Part shown: piece after piece, positions 55,601 through 64,000 of the stretch
How the letters are laid out: the number at the start of each line of letters is the position of its first letter
How positions within the stretch are numbered: the first letter of the stretch is position 1
Source of the DNA: Auanema rhodensis
Lineage: Eukaryota > Nematoda > Chromadorea > Rhabditida > Rhabditidae
DNA: 64,000 nucleotides
NCBI GenBank assembly: GCA_964057225.1
Contig: OZ059900.1
Coordinates: 23,389,638-23,453,637 of the forward strand
Direction: 5' to 3'
The notes under the pieces: generated by a model
What the model was told of the DNA's origin: nothing
The model's input: the letters and a program-made list of their open reading frames with translations, nothing else
Databases searched by the model: none
Program-made: the position numbers and the translations under genes

Positions 55601-58600
55601 GCCCTCAGAATATGCTAATTTCCTTAATTTTCTAACCCCTGTTTTTTTGTCGTGAAAGTGGAACTAGACGTTGTACGAACAATTTTGAGCTAGGTTTCAT
55701 TGACATTGCATGAGTTTGAACACATGAAATCGTAAGTCAAAACCTTGTTTACAGCGAAATATCCAAAAACTGGTTTTCCAGCATAATAAAATATTTCTCA
55801 TGGGAAATACTGTGTTTTTGTATTTTTCTAGTGTTCAGCATGTAAAATGCTTCATTTGAGTATGTAACACGCTGAAATTCGTTGCATTTGACGACTCATA
55901 TGAACAAAAATCGATTTAATCAATATTAGCCATAAGGGGCGTGCCCTCAGAATATGCTAATTTCCTTAATTTTCTAACCCCTGTTTTTTTGTCGTGAAAG
56001 TGGAACTAGACGTTGTACGAACAATTTTGAGCTAGGTTTCATTGACATTGCATGAGTTTGAACACATGAAATCGTAAGTCAAAACCTTGTTTACAGCGAA
56101 ATTTCCAAAAACTGGTTTTCCAGCTCAATAAAATATTTCTCATGGGAAATACTGTGTTTTTGTATTTTTCTAGTGTTCAGCATGTAAAATGCTTCATTTT
56201 AGTATGTAACACGCTGAAATTCGTTGCATTTGACGACTCATATGAACAAAAATCGATTTAATCAATATTAGCCATAAGGGGCGTGCCCTCAGAATATGCT
56301 AATTTCCTTAATTTTCTAACCCCTGTTTTTTTGTCGTGAAAGTGGAACTAGACGTTGTACGAACAATTTTGAGCTAGGTTTCATTGACATTGCATGAGTT
56401 TGAACACATGCAATCGTAAGTCAAAACTTTGTTTACAGCGAAATTTTCAAAAACTGGTTTTCCAGCATAATAAAATATTTCTCATAGGAAATACTGTGTT
56501 TTCGTATTTTTCTAGTGTTCAGCATGTAAAATGCTTCATTTTAGTATGTAACACGCTGAAATTCGTTGCATTTGACGACTCATATGAACAAAAATCGATT
56601 TAATCAATATTAGCCATAAGGGGCGTGCCCTCAGAATATGCTAATTTCCTTAATTTTCTAACCCCTGTTTTTTTGTCGTGAAAGTGGAACTAGACGTTGT
56701 ACAAACAATTTTGAGCTAGGTTTCATTGACATTGCATGAGTTTGAACACATGAAATCGTAAGTCAAAACCTTGTTTACAGCGAAATTTCCAAAAACTGGT
56801 TTTCCAGCTCAATAAAATATTTCTCATGGGAAATACTGTGTTTTTGTATTTTTCTAGTGTTCAGCATGTAAAATGCTTCATTTTAGTATGTAACACGCTG
56901 AAATTCGTTGCATTTGACGACTCATATGAACAAAAATCGATTTAATCAATATTAGCCATAAGGGGCGTGCCCTCAGAATATGCTAATTTCCTTAATTTTC
57001 TAACCCCTGTTTTTTTGTCGTGAAAGTGGAACTAGACGTTGTACGAACAATTTTGAGCTAGGTTTCATTGACATTGCATGAGTTTGAACACATGCAATCG
57101 TAAGTCAAAACTTTGTTTACAGCGAAATTTTCAAAAACTGGTTTTCCAGCATAATAAAATATTTCTCATAGGAAATACTGTGTTTTCGTATTTTTCTAGT
57201 GTTCAGCATGTAAAATGCTTCATTTTAGTATGTAACACGCTGAAATTCGTTGCATTTGACGACTCATATGAACAAAAATCGATTTAATCAATATTAGCCA
57301 TAAGGGGCGTGCCCTCAGAATATGCTAATTTCCTTAATTTTCTAACCCCTGTTTTTTTGTCGTGAAAGTGGAACTAGACGTTGTACAAACAATTTTGAGC
57401 TAGGTTTCATTGACATTGCATGAGTTTGAACACATGAAATCGTAAGTCAAAACCTTGTTTACAGCGAAATTTCCAAAAACTGGTTTTCCAGCATAATAAA
57501 ATATTTCTCATGGGAAATACTGTGTTTTTGTATTTTTCTAGTGTTCAGCATGTAAAATGCTTCATTTTAGTATGTAACACGCTGAAATTCGTTGCATTTG
57601 ACGACTCATATGAACAAAAAATCGATTTAATCAATATTAGCCATAAGGGGCGTGCCCTCAGAATATGCTAATTTCCTTAATTTTCTAACCCCTGTTTTTT
57701 TGTCGTGAAAGTGGAACTAGACGTTGTACAAACAATTTTGAGCTAGGTTTCATTGACATTGCATGAGTTTGAACACATGAAATCGTAAGTCAAAACCTTG
57801 TTTACAGCGAAATTTCCAAAAACTGGTTTTCCAGCATAATAAAATATTTCTCATGAGAAATACTGTGTTTTTGTATTTTTCTAGTGTTCAGCATGTAAAA
57901 TGCTTCATTTTAGTATGTAACACGCTGAAATTCGTTGCATTTGACGACTCATATGAACAAAAAATCGATTTAATCAATATTAGCCATAAGGGGCGTGCCC
58001 TCAGAATATGCTAATTTCCTTAATTTTCTAACCCCTGTTTTTTTGTCGTGAAAGTGGAACTAGACGTTGTACGAACAATTTTGAGCTAGGTTTCATTGAC
58101 ATTGCATGAGTTTGAACACATGAAATCGTAAGTCAAAACCTTGTTTACAGCGAAATTTCCAAAAACTGGTTTTCCAGCATAATAAAATATTTCTCATGGG
58201 AAATACTGTGTTTTTGTTTTTTTCTAGTGTTCAGCATGTAAAATGCTTCATTTTAGTATGTAACACGCTGAAATTCGTTGCATTTGACGACTCATATGAA
58301 CAAAAATCGATTTAATCAATATTAGCCATAAGGGGCGTGCCCTCAGAATATGCTAATTTCCTTAATTTTCTAACCCCTGTTTTTTTGTCGTGAAAGTGGA
58401 ACTAGACGTTGTACGAACAATTTTGAGCTAGGTTTCATTGACATTGCATGAGTTTGAACACATGAAATCGTAAGTCAAAACTTTGTTTACAGCGAAATTT
58501 CCAAAAACTGGTTTTCCAGCATAATAAAATATTTCTCATAGGAAATACTGTGTTTTTGTATTTTTCTAGTGTTCAGCATGTAAAATGCTTCATTTTAGTA

Positions 58601-61600
58601 TGTAACACGCTGAAATTCGTTGCATTTGACGACTCATATGAACAAAAATCGATTTAATCAATATTAGCCATAAGGGGCGTGCCTCAGAATATGCTAATTT
58701 CCTTAATTTTCTAACCCCTGTTTTTTTGTCGTGCAAGTGGAACTAGACGTTGTACGAACGATTTTGAGCTAGGTTTCATTGACATTGCATGAGTTTGAAC
58801 ACATGAAATCGTAAGTCAAAACCTTGTTTACAGCGAAATTTCCAAAAACTGGTTTTCCAGCATAATAAAATATTTCTCATGGGAAATACTGTGTTTTTGT
58901 ATTTTTCTAGTGTTCAGCATGTAAAATGCTTCATTTTAGTATGTAACACGCTGAAATTCGTTGCATTTGACGACTCATATGAACAAAAAATCGATTTAAT
59001 CAATATTAGCCATAAGGGGCGTGCCCTCAGAATATGCTAATTTCCTTAATTTTCTAACCCCTGTTTTTTTGTCGTGAAAGTGGAACTAGACGTTGTACAA
59101 ACAATTTTGAGCTAGGTTTCATTGACATTGCATGAGTTTGAACACATGAAATCGTAAGTCAAAACCTTGTTTACAGCGAAATTTCCAAAAACTGGTTTTC
59201 CAGCATAATAAAATATTTCTCATGGGAAATACTGTGTTTTTGTATTTTTCTAGTGTTCAGCATGTAAAATGCTTCATTTTAGTATGTAACACGCTGAAAT
59301 TCGTTGCATTTGACGACTCATATGAACAAAAAATCGATTTAATCAATATTAGCCATAAGGGGCGTGCCCTCAGAATATGCTAATTTCCTTAATTTTCTAA
59401 CCCCTGTTTTTTTGTCGTGAAAGTGGAACTAGACGTTGTACAAACAATTTTGAGCTAGGTTTCATTGACATTGCATGAGTTTGAACACATGAAATCGTAA
59501 GTCAAAACCTTGTTTACAGCGAAATTTCCAAAAACTGGTTTTCCAGCATAATAAAATATTTCTCATGGGAAATACTGTGTTTTTGTATTTTTCTAGTGTT
59601 CAGCATGTAAAATGCTTCATTTTAGTATGTAACACGCTGAAATTCGTTGCATTTGACGACTCATATGAACAAAAATCGATTTAATCAATATTAGCCATAA
59701 GGGGCGTGCCCTCAGAATATGCTAATTTCCTTAATTTTCTAACCCATGTTTTTTTGTCGTGAAAGTGGAACTAGACGTTGTACGAACAATTTTGAGCTAG
59801 GTTTCATTGACATTGCATGAGTTTGAACACATGAAATCGTAAGTCAAAACCTTGTTTACAGCGAAATTTCCAAAAACTGGTTTTCCAGCATAATAAAATA
59901 TTTCTCATGGGAAATACTGTGTTTTTGTATTTTTCTAGTGTTCAGCATGTAAAATGCTTCATTTTAGTATGTAACACGCTGAAATTCGTTGCATTTGACG
60001 ACTCATATGAACAAAAATCGATTTAATCAATATTAGCCATAAGGGGCGTGCCCTCAGAATATGCTAATTTCCTTAATTTTCTAACCCCTGTTTTTTTGTC
60101 GTGAAAGTGGAACTAGACGTTGTACGAACAATTTTGAGCTAGGTTTCATTGACATTGCATGAGTTTGAACACATGAAATCGTAAGTCAAAACCTTGTTTA
60201 CAGCGAAATATCCAAAAACTGGTTTTCCAGCATAATAAAATATTTCTCATGGGAAATACTGTGTTTTTGTATTTTTCTAGTGTTCAGCATGTAAAATGCT
60301 TCATTTGAGTATGTAACACGCTGAAATTCGTTGCATTTGACGACTCATATGAACAAAAATCGATTTAATCAATATTAGCCATAAGGGGCGTGCCCTCAGA
60401 ATATGCTAATTTCCTTAATTTTCTAACCCCTGTTTTTTTGTCGTGAAAGTGGAACTAGACGTTGTACGAACAATTTTGAGCTAGGTTTCATTGACATTGC
60501 ATGAGTTTGAACACATGAAATCGTAAGTCAAAACCTTGTTTACAGCGAAATTTCCAAAAACTGGTTTTCCAGCTCAATAAAATATTTCTCATGGGAAATA
60601 CTGTGTTTTTGTATTTTTCTAGTGTTCAGCATGTAAAATGCTTCATTTTAGTATGTAACACGCTGAAATTCGTTGCATTTGACGACTCATATGAACAAAA
60701 ATCGATTTAATCAATATTAGCCATAAGGGGCGTGCCCTCAGAATATGCTAATTTCCTTAATTTTCTAACCCCTGTTTTTTTGTCGTGAAAGTGGAACTAG
60801 ACGTTGTACGAACAATTTTGAGCTAGGTTTCATTGACATTGCATGAGTTTGAACACATGCAATCGTAAGTCAAAACTTTGTTTACAGCGAAATTTTCAAA
60901 AACTGGTTTTCCAGCATAATAAAATATTTCTCATAGGAAATACTGTGTTTTCGTATTTTTCTAGTGTTCAGCATGTAAAATGCTTCATTTTAGTATGTAA
61001 CACGCTGAAATTCGTTGCATTTGACGACTCATATGAACAAAAATCGATTTAATCAATATTAGCCATAAGGGGCGTGCCCTCAGAATATGCTAATTTCCTT
61101 AATTTTCTAACCCCTGTTTTTTTGTCGTGAAAGTGGAACTAGACGTTGTACAAACAATTTTGAGCTAGGTTTCATTGACATTGCATGAGTTTGAACACAT
61201 GAAATCGTAAGTCAAAACCTTGTTTACAGCGAAATTTCCAAAAACTGGTTTTCCAGCTCAATAAAATATTTCTCATGGGAAATACTCTGTTTTTGTATTT
61301 TTCTAGTGTTCAGCATGTAAAATGCTTCATTTTAGTATGTAACACGCTGAAATTCGTTGCATTTGACGACTCATATGAACAAAAATCGATTTAATCAATA
61401 TTAGCCATAAGGGGCGTGCCCTCAGAATATGCTAATTTCCTTAATTTTCTAACCCCTGTTTTTTTGTCGTGAAAGTGGAACTAGACGTTGTACGAACAAT
61501 TTTGAGCTAGGTTTCATTGACATTGCATGAGTTTGAACACATGCAATCGTAAGTCAAAACTTTGTTTACAGCGAAATTTTCAAAAACTGGTTTTCCAGCA

Positions 61601-63400
61601 TAATAAAATATTTCTCATAGGAAATACTGTGTTTTCGTATTTTTCTAGTGTTCAGCATGTAAAATGCTTCATTTTAGTATGTAACACGCTGAAATTCGTT
61701 GCATTTGACGACTCATATGAACAAAAATCGATTTAATCAATATTAGCCATAAGGGGCGTGCCCTCAGAATATGCTAATTTCCTTAATTTTCTAACCCCTG
61801 TTTTTTTGTCGTGAAAGTGGAACTAGACGTTGTACAAACAATTTTGAGCTAGGTTTCATTGACATTGCATGAGTTTGAACACATGAAATCGTAAGTCAAA
61901 ACCTTGTTTACAGCGAAATTTCCAAAAACTGGTTTTCCAGCATAATAAAATATTTCTCATGGGAAATACTGTGTTTTTGTATTTTTCTAGTGTTCAGCAT
62001 GTAAAATGCTTCATTTTAGTATGTAACACGCTGAAATTCGTTGCATTTGACGACTCATATGAACAAAAATCGATTTAATCAATATTAGCCATAAGGGGCG
62101 TGCCCTCAGAATATGCTAATTTCCTTAATTTTCTAACCCCTGTTTTTTTGTCGTGAAAGTGGAACTAGACGTTGTACGAACAATTTTGAGCTAGGTTTCA
62201 TTGACATTGCATGAGTTTGAACACATGAAATCGTAAGTCAAAACTTTGTTTACAGCGAAATTTCCAAAAACTGGTTTTCCAGCATAATAAAATATTTCTC
62301 ATAGGAAATACTGTGTTTTTGTATTTTTCTAGTGTTCAGCATGTAAAATGCTTCATTTTAGTATGTAACACGCTGAAATTCGTTGCATTTGACGACTCAT
62401 ATGAACAAAAATCGATTTAATCAATATTAGCCATAAGGGGCGTGCCTCAGAATATGCTAATTTCCTTAATTTTCTAACCCCTGTTTTTTTGTCGTGCAAG
62501 TGGAACTAGACGTTGTACGAACGATTTTGAGCTAGGTTTCATTGACATTGCATGAGTTTGAACACATGAAATCGTAAGTCAAAACCTTGTTTACAGCGAA
62601 ATTTCCAAAAACTGGTTTTCCAGCATAATAAAATATTTCTCATGGGAAATACTGTGTTTTTGTATTTTTCTAGTGTTCAGCATGTAAAATGCTTCATTTT
62701 AGTATGTAACACGCTGAAATTCGTTGCATTTGACGACTCATATGAACAAAAAATCGATTTAATCAATATTAGCCATAAGGGGCGTGCCCTCAGAATATGC
62801 TAATTTCCTTAATTTTCTAACCCCTGTTTTTTTGTCGTGAAAGTGGAACTAGACGTTGTACAAACAATTTTGAGCTAGGTTTCATTGACATTGCATGAGT
62901 TTGAACACATGAAATCGTAAGTCAAAACCTTGTTTACAGCGAAATTTCCAAAAACTGGTTTTCCAGCATAATAAAATATTTCTCATGGGAAATACTGTGT
63001 TTTTGTATTTTTCTAGTGTTCAGCATGTAAAATGCTTCATTTTAGTATGTAACACGCTGAAATTCGTTGCATTTGACGACTCATATGAACAAAAAATCGA
63101 TTTAATCAATATTAGCCATAAGGGGCGTGCCCTCAGAATATGCTAATTTCCTTAATTTTCTAACCCCTGTTTTTTTGTCGTGAAAGTGGAACTAGACGTT
63201 GTACAAACAATTTTGAGCTAGGTTTCATTGACATTGCATGAGTTTGAACACATGAAATCGTAAGTCAAAACCTTGTTTACTGCGAAATTTCCAAAAACTG
63301 GTTTTCCAGCATAATAAAATATTTCTCATGAGAAATACTGTGTTTTTGTATTTTTCTAGTGTTCAGCATGTAAAATGCTTCATTTTAGTATGTAACACGC
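55336..63400 (+). repeat. Thirteen-monomer duplication (~4.4 kb), second copy two units shorter
   Basis: GCGAAATATCC is at 55754 and 60203, CCAGCTCAATAAA at 56121, 56805, 60569 and 61254, and ACATGCAATCG near 56394, 57078, 60843 and 61527. The block offset is 4449 bp (13 x 342 + 3). Within each copy a dimer is itself repeated at 684 bp. Further right, GTGCCTCAG with GTCGTGCAAG and GAACGATTTT is at 58681 and 62444, offset 3763 (11 x 342 + 1). Copy two therefore lacks two monomers, removed between about 61834 and 62180. Copy one alone has GTTTTTTTCTA near 58216. Confidence 0.88.
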
Positions 63401-64000
63401 TGAAATTCGTTGCATTTGACGACTCATATGAACAAAAATCGATTTAATCAATATTAGCCATAAGGGGCGTGCCCTCAGAATATGCTAATTTCCTTAATTT
63501 TCTAACCCCTGTTTTTTTGTCGTGAAAGTGGAACTAGACGTTGTACGAACAATTTTGAGCTAGGTTTCATTGACATTGCATGAGTTTGAACACATGAAAT
63601 CGTAAGTCAAAACCTTGTTTACAGCGAAATTTCCAAAAACTGGTTTTCCAGCATAATAAAATATTTCTCATGGGAAATACTGTGTTTTTGTATTTTTCTA
63701 GTGTTCAGCATGTAAAATGCTTCATTTTAGTATGTAACACGCTGAAATTCGTTGCATTTGACGACTCATATGAACAAAAATCGATTTAATCAATATTAGC
63801 CATAAGGGGCGTGCCCTCAGAATATGCTAATTTCCTTAATTTTCTAACCCCTGTTTTTTTGTCGTGAAAGTGGAACTAGACGTTGTACGAACAATTTTGA
63901 GCTAGGTTTCATTGACATTGCATGAGTTTGAACACATGAAATCGTAAGTCAAAACCTTGTTTACAGCGAAATTTCCAAAAACTGGTTTTCCAGCTCAATA
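63401..64000 (+). repeat. Right edge of array, monomer cut by the window end
   Basis: Near-consensus units follow the 13/11-mer block. The last bases, CCAGCTCAATA at 63990-64000, match the rare marker at 56121 and 60569, so a further copy of the CAGCTC-type unit begins here. The unit before it does not carry GCGAAATATCC, so it is not simply a third complete copy of the block. The array continues beyond the window. Confidence 0.8.
63463..63804 (+). repeat. Representative monomer with internal sequence elements
   Basis: A near-consensus 342-bp unit used as a map of what every copy holds. Small dyads seen directly: GGGC-GT-GCCC at 63465-63474, TTGT-ACGA-ACAA at 63541-63552, CTGG-TTTT-CCAG at 63640-63651, an imperfect pair CAGCATGT/ACACGCTG at 63706-63713 and 63737-63744, the palindrome TCATATGA at 63766-63773 and the palindrome AAATCGATTT at 63778-63787. 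A T7 run lies at 63512-63518. G+C counted in a unit near 20.1 kb is 115/342. Ten CpG sites are present. The start phase is arbitrary, since a tandem repeat has no natural end. Confidence 0.9.

Larger units (their letters stand above)
9741..64000 (+). repeat. Satellite array B, 342-bp monomers, forward orientation
   Basis: The same 342-bp repeat in the opposite orientation. Taking AGGGGCGTGCC as the phase mark, units start at 9741, 10083 and so on to 63805. That is 158 units once the indels are counted: two 16-bp insertions, one extra T near 39580, two 5-bp deletions near 43577 and 45624, and several single-base changes in A5/T7/CCC runs after 51.4 kb, net +28 bp. The array runs off the right edge. 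It is built of local multimer duplications listed separately. There are no embedded genes or mobile elements. Stop codons occur in all frames of the consensus monomer, so it does not encode a repeated protein domain. Confidence 0.97.

Noticed and set aside
63465-63474. GGGCGTGCCC hairpin followed downstream by a T run as a bacterial-type terminator
   Set aside because: The stem is only 4 bp with a 2-bp loop, the T7 run is 37 bp away, and the context is a eukaryotic-style satellite.
1-64000. CRISPR array
   Set aside because: Repeats are contiguous 342-bp units with no variable spacers between short repeats.
1-64000. rDNA spacer or tandem gene family
   Set aside because: No rRNA, tRNA, histone or other conserved coding segment appears in the unit, and every frame of the consensus has stops.
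1-64000. Tandem LTRs or a transposon-derived array
   Set aside because: I see no terminal TG...CA-bounded LTR with primer binding site, no polyprotein frame and no target site duplications; an ancient transposon origin cannot be excluded without a database search.
1-64000. Assignment to primate alpha satellite because 342 = 2 x 171
   Set aside because: The sequence does not resemble alpha satellite and lacks a full CENP-B box; the length agreement alone is weak evidence.

Overview
The whole 64-kb window is one block of satellite DNA: a 342-bp tandem repeat (about 34% G+C in a monomer I counted) with no unique sequence, no credible gene, no RNA gene and no transposon that I can see. It looks like a nuclear eukaryotic genome, because a pure array of two-nucleosome-sized monomers fits a centromeric, pericentromeric or subtelomeric satellite and does not resemble bacterial or phage DNA. 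I do not recognise the family and cannot name the species. The monomer length resembles the 340-380 bp class common in plants, but that is only suggestive.

Layout. Array A (1-9742) holds 28 complete monomers in one orientation plus a 166-bp partial unit, with no net indel. At 9741/9743 the orientation flips at a head-to-head junction with a 37-bp spacer. Array B (9741-64000) holds 158 complete monomers in the other orientation plus a 196-bp partial unit. After counting every indel I found (net +28 bp), the monomer phase closes exactly.

Fine structure. There is no single higher-order repeat. Array B is instead a chain of local head-to-tail segmental duplications, each a whole number of monomers: 8 (10.7-15.6 kb), 2 (15.7-17.5 kb), 5 (17.5-21.1 kb), 7 (22.3-27.4 kb), mixed 5 and 3 (27.4-30.6 kb), 3 (33.0-38.1 kb), 5 (38.4-41.7 kb), 6 (43.0-47.1 kb), 4 (48.0-50.9 kb), 8/7 (50.9-55.6 kb) and 13/11 (55.3-63.4 kb). 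Several second copies lost one or two whole monomers. A GAAC-type subfamily is frequent from about 10.9 to 37.9 kb and almost absent elsewhere.

Most notable points. First, the inversion: the first ~0.7 kb of array B is a reverse-complement copy of array A at about 8690-9439, carrying the same private variants, but displaced one monomer from the mirror position, as a snap-back template switch would leave. Second, the monomer itself seems to be an ancient dimer of two diverged ~171-bp halves. Third, the mosaic of changing repeat orders records many rounds of unequal exchange. The 69-codon open frames near 51.3, 54.0, 56.4, 57.1, 60.8 and 61.5 kb are by-products of one stop-removing base change in the satellite and are not genes.
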